Source of the DNA: Falsiroseomonas sp051859025
GTDB taxonomy: Bacteria; Pseudomonadota; Alphaproteobacteria; Acetobacterales; Acetobacteraceae
Assembly: GCF_051859025.1 (NCBI RefSeq)
Contig: NZ_JBHYGL010000010.1
Span: 1 to 64,000, forward strand
Length of the DNA stretch: 64,000 bases
Direction of reading: 5' to 3'
The notes beneath the pieces were generated by a model that saw nothing but the letters and a program-made list of their open reading frames with translations, was not told the origin of the DNA and did no database searches. This document shows, piece by piece, positions 1 through 7,700 of the stretch. Every line of letters begins with the position of its first letter. Positions within the stretch are counted from its first letter, which is position 1. The translations under genes and the position numbers were made by a program.

Positions 1-220
1 CGACAGCGCACCATCAGAAGCCCGCGCCGCAAGGTGGGTCCCAGACGACGGTTACCGTGATGCATGGCTCCATGCGCATGTCTGCCGCTCATCGGCGCGT
101 GGTCGGGTGCGTGTTGGGCGACGGCGACTACCGAGGCGAACGTGACCGCGAGGGCACCGAGGGCGAGTAGCCGGGACTTGGACGATGCTGACCTGCCCCA
201 GATCGGGCATCCACGGGCTA
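1..220 (-). CDS. possible 5'-disrupted ORF with a signal-peptide-like segment, running off the left edge
   Basis: The minus strand is open without a stop from the IS3 boundary to the window edge. It encodes a short basic stretch (SKSR), a hydrophobic run (LLALGALAVTFASVVAVA) and then a His-rich segment (QHAPDHAPMSGRHAHGAMHH), which looks like the start of an exported protein. No ATG, GTG or TTG precedes the hydrophobic run in this frame before the IS3 end at 221, so the original start was probably removed by the insertion. I do not recognise a family. It could also be fortuitous open GC-rich sequence. Confidence 0.3.
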
Positions 221-1129
221 TGAGAGACTTGGCCCGTGTTCTGGCCTTGCCGGCTGGGCCTGCCGGAGCGGAGCGTAGGCGGGGCCAGCCGGCCAGGGCA
301 ACACCGCTTCCGGCGCCGGCGGCCGATAGCCCAGCGCGCTGTGCGGCCTGACCGTGTTGTAGTGGCGCCGCCAGCGCTCGATCAGCACCGCTGCTTCCCG
401 CAGCGAATAGAATATCTCGCGGTCCAGCAGTTCGTCCCGCAGCTTGCCGTTGAGGCTCTCGTTGTAGCCGTTCTCCCAGGGGCTGCCGGGCTCGATGAAC
501 AGTGTCGTCATCCCGACCCGGCGAAGCCAACCGCGCACCACCTTCGCCACGAACTCCGGGCCGTTGTCAGAGCGGATGTGCCCCGGCGGACCACGCTCCA
601 CAAACAGATCCGTCAGCACCTGCATCACGTCGCCCGACGTTAGCCGCCGCGCCACCACGATCGCCTGGCACTCCCGCGTGTACACGTCGATCACCGTCAG
701 CATGCGAAAGCGCCGCCCGTCATGCGTCCGGTGCTGTACGAAGTCATACGCCCAGACATGCCCCGGCCAGCACGGACGCGGCCGAACACAGGACCCGTCG
801 TTCAACCACAGTCGGCCGCGCTTCGGCTGCCGCCGCGGCACCTTCAGCCCCTCACGCCGCCAGATGCGCTCCACGCGCTTGGCGTTGACCCGCCAGCCCT
901 TCGCCCGCAGCAGCGCGGTGATCCGGCGGTAGCCGTAGCGGCCATACTCCGCCGCCAGCGACACCACCGCCTCGGTCAGCGCGGCCTCGTCGGACCGCAC
1001 CACCCGCACCTTGCGCTGCGTCGACCGTGGCTGGCCCAGCGTGCGGCAGGCGCGGCGCTCGGACACCCCGAGCACCGACTGCACATGCCGCACGCCAGCC
1101 CGGCGGCGCTCGGGGCCTAGAAGTTTCCC
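218..1129 (-). CDS. IS3-family transposase OrfB (rve DDE integrase core), expressed by -1 frameshift from orfA
   Basis: This is the catalytic half of the IS3 transposase, which cuts and joins the element ends. The DDE residues are visible: the D of VWAYDF, the D of RSDNGPEF and the E of SPWENGYNES, followed by KLRDELL, typical of the family. The N-terminal part (KLLGPERRR, then VSERRACRTLGQPRSTQR) is characteristic of IS407-group OrfB and lies upstream of the first possible GTG at 1093. The protein is therefore probably made as an OrfAB fusion through the slippery site at 1123-1129. The ORF reads through the terminal repeat and takes its TAG stop at 218-220 from flanking DNA. Confidence 0.88.
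   Translation of the reverse strand, partial: GKLLGPERRRAGVRHVQSVLGVSERRACRTLGQPRSTQRKVRVVRSDEAALTEAVVSLAAEYGRYGYRRITALLRAKGWRVNAKRVERIWRREGLKVPRRQPKRGRLWLNDGSCVRPRPCWPGHVWAYDFVQHRTHDGRRFRMLTVIDVYTRECQAIVVARRLTSGDVMQVLTDLFVERGPPGHIRSDNGPEFVAKVVRGWLRRVGMTTLFIEPGSPWENGYNESLNGKLRDELLDREIFYSLREAAVLIERWRRHYNTVRPHSALGYRPPAPEAVLPWPAGPAYAPLRQAQPARPEHGPSLS
221..234 (+). repeat. IS3-family left terminal inverted repeat
   Basis: TGAGAGACTTGGCC, matching the opposite end with two mismatches. The orfB stop codon lies at 218-220, just outside this repeat. Confidence 0.7.
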
Positions 1130-1395
1130 TCCGCGGCCTCTTTCAGGATCTGCTTGTCGAGCGTCAGCTCCGCCACCGCCCGCTTCAGACGCGCATTCTC
1201 GCGCTCGACGTCCTTCAGCCGACGCGCCTGATCCACCTTCTGCCCGCCATACTCAGATCGCCAGCGATAGAACGTCGCCTCCGATAACGCGAGCAGGCGG
1301 CAGATCTCCTCCACCGTCCGGCCCTGCGCCAACTTCACCTCAGCCTGCCGCAGCAGACCGATGATCTGCTCCGCCATGTGACGCTTCCTCGGCAT
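1117..1395 (-). CDS. IS3-family transposase OrfA (HTH, leucine-zipper tail)
   Basis: A 92-residue protein opening MPRKRHMAEQIIGLLRQAE with an HTH of the Tnp_1/IS3-OrfA type (EEICRLLALSEATFYRWRSEYGG). A helical tail (ERENARLKRAVAELTLDKQ) follows, as used for dimerisation. It binds the element ends and forms the N-terminal half of the OrfAB transposase after frameshifting. The C-terminus KEAAEGNF ending at a TAG is the standard IS407-group OrfA terminus. Start is the ATG at 1395; normal length for the family. Confidence 0.88.
   Translation of the reverse strand: MPRKRHMAEQIIGLLRQAEVKLAQGRTVEEICRLLALSEATFYRWRSEYGGQKVDQARRLKDVERENARLKRAVAELTLDKQILKEAAEGNF
1123..1129 (-). promoter_or_regulatory. 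programmed -1 frameshift heptamer G GGA AAC
   Basis: In the orfA frame the bases read G GGA AAC (X XXY YYZ) just before the orfA TAG at 1117-1119. Slipping back by one gives GGG AAA CTT CTA, which enters the open orfB frame. This is the usual way IS3 elements make the OrfAB fusion. Confidence 0.75.
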
Positions 1396-1464
1396 CCCTG
1401 CCTCCTCCCAAGGAGGCCGACTCTCTCATCACACGCGGATCCCAGGCAGGGGGGAGGATCAGCC

Positions 1465-1650
1465 GGCGCTATTCTCCTCGAACAGTCCGACGAATGGGCC
1501 ACCCAGCGCGCCCGCTACATGACCCTGGAAGCCATCAGCACCGTCAGCGATAACGCCACCGTCAGGCTCTCGGCTGTGCCTGCCTGACCCGGCGGCCCAG
1601 CCCGCCGAAGATCACTGCGCTCCTACACCACGCGATGGGACACGATCGGC
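1465..1650 (+). pseudogene. 3' remnant of an IS256-family (Mutator-type) transposase and its right end
   Basis: The plus strand encodes AILLEQSDEWATQRARYMTLEA and ends at a TGA at 1585-1587 after SAVPA. This is the conserved C-terminus of IS256-family transposases. The rest of the gene is missing; the IS3 element lies 37 bp to the left. From about 1572 to 1650 the sequence (stop codon plus 3' non-coding end) closely matches 43720-43798, so both are ends of the same element type. Homology stops about two bases before the stop codon of the leftward adaptor gene. Confidence 0.75.
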
Positions 1651-1652
1651 CG

Positions 1653-2468
1653 TCATTCGACCAAGCGCAACCGCGCGGGTACGCCGGCACGCAACGACTC
1701 GTTGCTATTCGCAAACTCGACACGCACTTCAACGAGGCCGCTAGCAGGGTCGGCAACGGGGCCGACCAGCGTTACCGTTCCGAGAACTTCGACTTCCCCC
1801 GATACATCGTCGACCCTGACCGATGCAGAGGCACCCAACCTGAACCGTGCAGCCACCCGTGCCTCCAACGCCCCCACAAACAGAAGGCGATCGACGGCCA
1901 CGAGCCGAATGATGGGCTCGTTGGCCAGAACACTCTCGCCGGGGAAACGCATGATGCGCGCGATACGGCCCGCGATCGGGGCCCGCAACGAACGTCGCTC
2001 GAGTACTTCTCCAGCGATCTCGTAGTCGACCAGTTCCATCTGCTTTTGCGCCCGCCTGACCTCGATCTCCGTGGCCACGACGATGGCGGCAAGCTCGCGT
2101 GCCTGAAGGTCCTCTCGACTGATGGCCACCCCGTTTGCATGCATCGTTCTTGCCGCCCGCAACTGAGCGAGGATAAGCGGCTGCCGGGCCAGTGCACCAG
2201 CCAGTTCCGCCCGGCTCTCAAGGATCGCACGCCTCCGACGCAACTCCATCGCTTCGAGATTGCTATCAACCGCCAAGAGGCGCGCGGCAGGCTCTACGCG
2301 GTCGCCCTCACGCACCAGCAATTCCTCGATCCGTCCGGTGACGGGGAGCGATAGATTGAGGTCGAAGAGCGGCCGTGTGTATCCTGGAAGCCAGATATCC
2401 TGAGCGAGAGCGGGATGAGCTGAAAGCAGCAGAAGAAGCCAAAATGCTTCCCGAAGACGTAACCACAT
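1653..2468 (-). CDS. HlyD/RND-type periplasmic adaptor subunit
   Basis: A 271-residue exported protein. Residues 1-22 form a signal peptide (hydrophobic run around LLLLLSAHPALA, cleavage likely before QDIW). A biotinyl-lipoyl-like half motif follows (LPVTGRIEELLVREGDRVE), then a helical hairpin (about 60-140), the second lipoyl half (RAPIAGRIARIMRFPGESV) and a beta-barrel. Such adaptors link an inner-membrane machine to a TolC channel. Its ATG overlaps the TolC-family stop (ATGA at 2465-2468), so the two are translationally coupled. It is short for the family and has no inner-membrane anchor, unlike the two larger HlyD-like fusions of the divergent operon; it may be the channel-proximal adaptor. 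It is the last gene of the giant-protein operon. Confidence 0.85.
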   Translation of the reverse strand: MWLRLREAFWLLLLLSAHPALAQDIWLPGYTRPLFDLNLSLPVTGRIEELLVREGDRVEPAARLLAVDSNLEAMELRRRRAILESRAELAGALARQPLILAQLRAARTMHANGVAISREDLQARELAAIVVATEIEVRRAQKQMELVDYEIAGEVLERRSLRAPIAGRIARIMRFPGESVLANEPIIRLVAVDRLLFVGALEARVAARFRLGASASVRVDDVSGEVEVLGTVTLVGPVADPASGLVEVRVEFANSNESLRAGVPARLRLVE

Positions 2469-4006
2469 CAGTCCCGCTCCAGCTCTTCAGCCAGTCTCCC
2501 GCTCGTGAACGCGATCGCGAATCGTGCCCGATAGGCGGCGGCCTTCCGCGACAGCAATTGCTCCTCCGCCTGGAGTAGCTCTAGCCGCCGCCGCTGCAGT
2601 TCAATACCGGACATGCGTCCGCCCTCCGCTTGCACGTCGGCCGAACGCAACAGCTCGCGCTGGCTCATGACGAGCGCGCGCTGGCTCTCCAACTGCCTCA
2701 CCGCGCCCTCTGCCGCTTCGCGGGTGCTCTCGACTTCATTGGCGATCCGCTGCCTTGCAGCAACAAGCGCGAGCTCCGACTGATCTCGACGCAGTCGCGC
2801 CGCGTCGTGATCGGCCCGCGCACGCTGATTTCCCTGCAGCGGTACACGCAACTCGATACCGACGCCCCATACGCGGTTAGGCCCACGCGCGGCGCGCCCC
2901 ACGGAGGCCTGAGCGGAATCCGAAAGACCATCCAAATCGTAGCGCGCCGTGATATCCAACTGCGGCAGCATCTGGTTTTCCGCCGCAGATATTCGAATGC
3001 TATCCCTAGCCACACGAAGGGCGGCTATCCGGCTCTCCGAGCGTCGTTCGAAGGCAGTATTGCGCATCGACTCGACGTCCGGCACCGTCAGCGCGCGATC
3101 TCCGATCCTCGGAACATTCCTGATCTGGACGGCGGCGGGCGCGGCGCCGTCGCGAAGCCTGCCCTCAGTCGCCAGCAGCAGGCTACGCATTGAAGCCCGC
3201 GCCTCCACCATATCCTGCCGCGCCTGTTCGAGTTGCTGCCGCCGGGTGTCCCTGAACACGACCGCTTCGATGATGACTGAACCTGGGCGCGCGCCCAGTG
3301 CCGCCATGCGCTGCGCCGTTCGGACAAGCTGATCCGCAACCTCAAGCGAGGAGCGAAGCAGTTCGACGCGTTCGGTCGCCTCTTGAAACTGGATATAGCT
3401 TCCCACCGCGTCTGCTAGCCGTTGCTGGACGGACAGGCGGAAGATCTCCTCCGCCAGGCGTTCCTCGTATTCTGCGATGTTGATCGGCGCTCTATTGAAC
3501 GCGCGTCCCGCGCCGCGCAGCAATGGCTGCGTCACTGACACGCCCACCACCGACCTGAACTCGCGCCCATAGAGGCTCTGCGGCTGCAAATTATTGCGAT
3601 ACCGATCGATCCGGTAGGCAAATTCAACATCGCCACCCGTCTCAGTCCGCGATGCAAGCCCCGCCTTGAAGTCTGTAACTCTGCTGTCGAAGGAATTCGA
3701 CAAGCCTCTCTGAAGTCGCTCCTGCGCTGTGTTCTCGACGTTCGACCGGTCGCGCCGCCCACTGATGAACGCCGAAGGTTCAAATGCCCCTCGTGCCCCC
3801 CGAAGATCTGCTCCTGCTATATCAATATCAAGTCGCCTGCCCGCCAACGTGTCGTCCGCGAGCAGTACGGCCTCGGCGAACGCCCGCAGTGACAACGCGG
3901 TCTCCGCGGCGGCGGGTTGCCATGCCACTGCGGCGAGCGCGATCAATCCGCTCCACTTAAAAAACACCGACACTGACAATGAATATCTCCCAATCCGGCC
4001 GCTCAT
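2468..4006 (-). CDS. TolC-family outer-membrane channel protein
   Basis: About 512 residues, starting at ATG 4006 (MSGRIGRYSL); an in-frame TTG at 4021 overlapping the preceding TGA is the alternative start. A signal peptide (about GLIALAAVAWQPAAA) precedes a mature region beginning ETALSLRAFAEAVLLADD, typical of TolC proteins. Two repeats of long amphipathic helices follow, with beta segments such as GVSVTQPLLRGAG and GVGIELRVPLQGNQRA; this last PL.G...A motif is typical of outer-membrane efflux proteins. It would form the trimeric exit duct. It sits between the DUF3467-like genes and the adaptor, all apparently on one transcript with the giant protein. Confidence 0.9.
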   Translation of the reverse strand: MSGRIGRYSLSVSVFFKWSGLIALAAVAWQPAAAETALSLRAFAEAVLLADDTLAGRRLDIDIAGADLRGARGAFEPSAFISGRRDRSNVENTAQERLQRGLSNSFDSRVTDFKAGLASRTETGGDVEFAYRIDRYRNNLQPQSLYGREFRSVVGVSVTQPLLRGAGRAFNRAPINIAEYEERLAEEIFRLSVQQRLADAVGSYIQFQEATERVELLRSSLEVADQLVRTAQRMAALGARPGSVIIEAVVFRDTRRQQLEQARQDMVEARASMRSLLLATEGRLRDGAAPAAVQIRNVPRIGDRALTVPDVESMRNTAFERRSESRIAALRVARDSIRISAAENQMLPQLDITARYDLDGLSDSAQASVGRAARGPNRVWGVGIELRVPLQGNQRARADHDAARLRRDQSELALVAARQRIANEVESTREAAEGAVRQLESQRALVMSQRELLRSADVQAEGGRMSGIELQRRRLELLQAEEQLLSRKAAAYRARFAIAFTSGRLAEELERD

Positions 4007-4017
4007 ACCATCTGCCG

Positions 4018-4326
4018 TCAACGTCGAGACGTATCCCGTAGTCGCGTCGGCGTCTCCACCAGACCGCGCACAACGGTCGGCGCAATGATGCCGCGACTGG
4101 CAAGCGTCACCTCAAATCCAGCACCGGGAACCATCACGCCCTTGTTCATGCCGCAAAGCAGGTGGATCTCGTCCGAACTGAATGCGACGCTGGCAGCATT
4201 GGCATAACTCGTCGCCATCCGCGCGTCATCGAAGCGGATGGAGGCGGCGGTCGATGGCGCATCAATGTCGCGCCGTCCCCGCGCGGGTGTCGTCTCGGCC
4301 CCGCTCGTGCTGCCATCGTTCATCAT
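4018..4326 (-). CDS. DUF3467-like small protein, copy 2
   Basis: A 102-residue protein without signal peptide or membrane segment. The core (ASIRFDDARMATSYANAASV, then SSDEIHLLCGMNKG, then VTLASRGIIAPTVVRGLVET) matches the pattern I know for DUF3467: a Y-(A/S)-N motif, an acidic E-(I/F) strand, then an R-I-I strand and a helix. No biochemical function is established for the family as far as I know. It is a diverged paralogue of the gene just upstream (4401-4709). The stop overlaps the TTG alternative start of the TolC-family gene, so it belongs to the same operon. A chaperone or adaptor role for the giant substrate is a guess. Confidence 0.65.
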   Translation of the reverse strand: MMNDGSTSGAETTPARGRRDIDAPSTAASIRFDDARMATSYANAASVAFSSDEIHLLCGMNKGVMVPGAGFEVTLASRGIIAPTVVRGLVETPTRLRDTSRR

Positions 4327-4400
4327 GCAAATACCCGTCTCAACGGATGTACGTGGGAACCGCTCTTACTCTCACCGCCAAAGGACGCTGGCACGCAGAT

Positions 4401-4709
4401 TTAAACGCGTCCCGCATTGAGGACGCGCGTAAGGGTGTCCACGAGGCCGCGAGCAACACTCGTGGTAATGATGATTCGGTTCGACAGGCCGACCTCCATT
4501 GGAGCGCCGGAAACGCCCCAGCCCTTATTCATCCCGAATAGGAGCAGGATTTCATCAGTCGTTGCGGCAACGCTCGCCACATTCGCGTAGGTCGTCACCA
4601 TGCCCTTGTCATCGAAACGGATGGATACGGCGCTGGCGTTCGCCTCTGCCTCCGTAGCCACAGCCGGGACCGGCAGTTCAACGGCCGCCACATCGGTATC
4701 ACTCATCAT
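4401..4709 (-). CDS. DUF3467-like small protein, copy 1
   Basis: A 102-residue cytosolic-looking protein. I chose ATG 4709 because a GGAG lies 5-6 bases upstream; an immediately following ATG (4706) and a TTG (4712) are alternatives. A variable Ala/Val/Glu-rich head (about 1-25) precedes the conserved core VSIRFDDKGMVTTYANVASV, TDEILLLFGMNKG and VGLSNRIIITTSVARGLVDT. This core resembles DUF3467 and is clearly paralogous to 4018-4326. It begins 31 bp after the giant gene ends, so co-transcription is likely. The heads differ but the cores are alike, which suggests duplication followed by specialisation. Confidence 0.68.
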   Translation of the reverse strand: MMSDTDVAAVELPVPAVATEAEANASAVSIRFDDKGMVTTYANVASVAATTDEILLLFGMNKGWGVSGAPMEVGLSNRIIITTSVARGLVDTLTRVLNAGRV

Positions 4710-4740
4710 CAAGCTCCATGTTCATATGAAAAACTACGGG

Positions 4741-7700
4741 CTAAATCCGCGTCACAAAGGACGGCTTCCCCGCCGCGGTGATCTTCGTCAGAAGCCCGGT
4801 ATAGGACACGTCGATGTCATCGGCCCCGGAATTACCGAGCCCGAGCGCAGACGAGAGGTAAAGCGACGACGCCGAGATGTTCGCCATTTCGTCAGTCGTG
4901 CCATCGAGAATCGCCCCCGCACGACTGGTCACGGAGACTGCACCGCCGGCGATCCGGCCGAGCGTTATGTTGGTCTGCGCGGAAATCGACACCGCCGCCT
5001 TACCGGCATTCAGTGTCGCCGCCGACATCACCATATCACTCCCCGCGATCAACGAAACAGCGCCCACTGCTGTGTTGCTGCCAGTCAGCCGCAGCGAACC
5101 GGTGGACGAGACAGTCAGTGTACTGTCCGTCGCAAATGCGTTGATGATGGTCGCGCCGGTGTTGGCCAACGACAGTGCCCTTGCGGAACCCGAAATAGCA
5201 CCGGAGACCGCTGTATCGAGATCGCCGGCGCCGCCGATACCCGCATCGAGCTTGGCACTCAGAACCAGGGACGCCGCGGTCACGTTTGCGACTTCATCGA
5301 TACTACCGTCGAGGATCGATCCAGTCGTACTGGCTAGAGTGACCCCCGAACCGCTGACCCGCGTCAACGTGACATTCGAGACCCCACGCAGGCTGACATC
5401 ACCAGTAGCAACGATACCGCTGCCAGCCGCCATCGTCAGCGCCCCACCTGCCGCCATGGAAACCTTCGCCGCCGATGTGACACCGCTGAGTGTCATCGCG
5501 CCCGTCGCAGACATGTCGAAGGAACCGATGGCCTGCACCGTTCCAACGTTTACCGTACCGATGCTGTTCAGCCAGGCACTCCCGCCCACAGTGGCGGAAA
5601 GGGCACCGGTAATCGCAAGGTCGAGCCTATCGCTGCTGGTGCCCAACCCACCCGACGCGAGGAGCGTCAGTGCGCCCGCGGTGATGTTCGCCGTGTCGAC
5701 AGCGCTTCCATCAAGAATGAATCCGCCAGAGCTCTGCAGTCGCACCGCACCGCCGACCACCCGACTGAGGGTCATGTCACCGCCGGCGTTCAGCGTGACG
5801 GCCGTCGTACCGCCCAGGATTGTCGCGGCATCAGCCATCCACAGCGTCGTGCCTGCGGCAAGGGATACCACACCGGAAAGCGCCCCATTGACCGTGATTG
5901 AGGTGCCGGCCACCGCCGAGAGCGCACTGGCACCCGCCAGCGTACCGAGCGTCAGACTTCCGGCTGCCTGCAGATGAACCGAATTGGCAGAGCCAGAAAC
6001 CAATCCACTGACAGCGACATCAAGGTCGCCCGCTCCGGACACACCGGCGGCAACCGCTGCCCTGAGAGACAAACTCGATGCCGTGATGTTCGCACCCTCT
6101 GCCACGCTGCCGTCGATGATGGAGCCGGTTGTACTGGCCAAAGCGACCGCACCTCCGGCAATCGACGTCAACGTCAAGTTGCCTACCGACGTCATGTTAA
6201 CGGTAGCAGAACCACCATCGACAGTGGCTGATGCGCCCATCGTGAGCGCGGACCCCGAGGAAATCGTAAGGCCCGTCGCGTAGGTTGCGCCGAGCAACGA
6301 GAGACCTCCCGTCGCCGACAAGGTCATAGCGCCCGTCGCGCTGAGCCCGTTCACGATCGTTGCCCCTGTATTGGCCAACCACACATTCCGGCCCGAACCG
6401 CTGATCGCACCAGATACTGCGACATCCAGGCCACCGGTGCCGGCCGCTCCAATGTCGAGCCCAGCCTGAATCCTCAGGGCCGTGGCGGTAACGTTCGCGG
6501 TCATCGTGCCAGTCGCGTCAAGAATTGCGCCTGTGACGCTCGTCAAGTTCACGTCGCCGCCACGCAAGCGAGTCAGCGTCGTTGTGCCATTCGCGTAGAT
6601 CGACACAGACCCATTAGCGATGATGCTCGACGTTCCCTGCATCATGACCGCGGCGCCCGAGGTGATAGAGAGCGATGTCGCCTTGACCTCACCCGTAAGC
6701 GTCATCTCGCCAACAGCCCTCAAGGACATGGCGCTACCCGCCGTCATCGTGCCGAACGTGAGCGCTCCGGTCCCCTGGAGCGAGAGGAACCGCCCTGCGC
6801 GGGCAGACACCAAGGTCGTGGCGTCCACGTCGAGAGCGGACGAGCTAGTGCCGATATCGCCGCTAGCCGTCATCACCAGTGTGTTCGCGGTCACGTTGGC
6901 GGCCTCCGCCGCCGTGCCGTCAAGAATAGAACCGGTGCTGGACGTGATTCCCACCGTCCCACCGGCAACCTTGCTCAGTGTGACGGTCCCCGCGGCGGCG
7001 AGGGTAATCGCGGTCGAACCGCCTTCAATGGCAGAACCATCCGCCATGGTCAGGGTGGTCCCGGCCACCATGTTCACGCCTGCCGCACTAACCGTCCCGA
7101 CCAGCTGAAGCGTCCCAGTTGATGCAAGCGTAAGCGCACCGCTGGTGCTCCACGTGCCCAGGGTGGTCGCGCCAACATTGCTCAGCGATAGGCCACGTGC
7201 ACTCCCGGTTATCGCACCGGAAATCACCGTATTGAGGTTGCCCGCGCCGACCGTGCCGGCGTCAAGCGCCGCCCGCAGATCAAGCGTCGATGCGATGACA
7301 TTCGCATTCTCGTCGCTGCTTATGTCCTGAATCGAACCCGCGGAACTGGTCAGGTAGACTGCAGTGCCGGTCACTCGATTGAGGGAAACACTACCACTCG
7401 CTGACAAACGGGCGATGCCGGCCACCGCCACGCTGCCTGCGCTTGCCATGCTGAGACCCCCTGCGGAACTCGCCAGGTCAGCAGATGCAGCCTTGACCAG
7501 TCCGAGCAGCGAGATCGACCCCGTTGACGAGGCACTCAGCGCACCGCCCGCCGATACAGCGCCCAGGGTCAAGGCACCGGTATTCGATAGAGTCAGGACG
7601 CCTCCGGCCACCGCCCATACCGCGCCAGTGACGCCGACATCGAGGCCATCGAGAGCAGCACCAATGCTCCCCTTCCCCGCGATCAGGGAAAGCGTCGCGG

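Larger units (their letters stand above)
221..1428 (-). mobile_element. IS3-family insertion sequence (IS407-like group), about 1.2 kb
   Basis: The ends are imperfect inverted repeats: TGAGAGACTTGGCC at 221-234 and, on the other strand, TGAGAGAGTCGGCC ending at 1428 (2 mismatches in 14). Inside are orfA and orfB in the -1 relationship expected of IS3 elements, joined by a slippery heptamer. Size and gene layout fit the IS407 group. The bases directly outside (GCTA on the left, TCAC on the right) are not a 4-bp direct repeat, so a target-site duplication is not visible. Both ORFs appear intact. Confidence 0.88.

Noticed and set aside
217..1432. Four-base target-site duplication around the IS3 element
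   Set aside because: The flanks GCTA and TCAC do not match, and shifting the boundaries by a few bases did not produce a convincing duplication.
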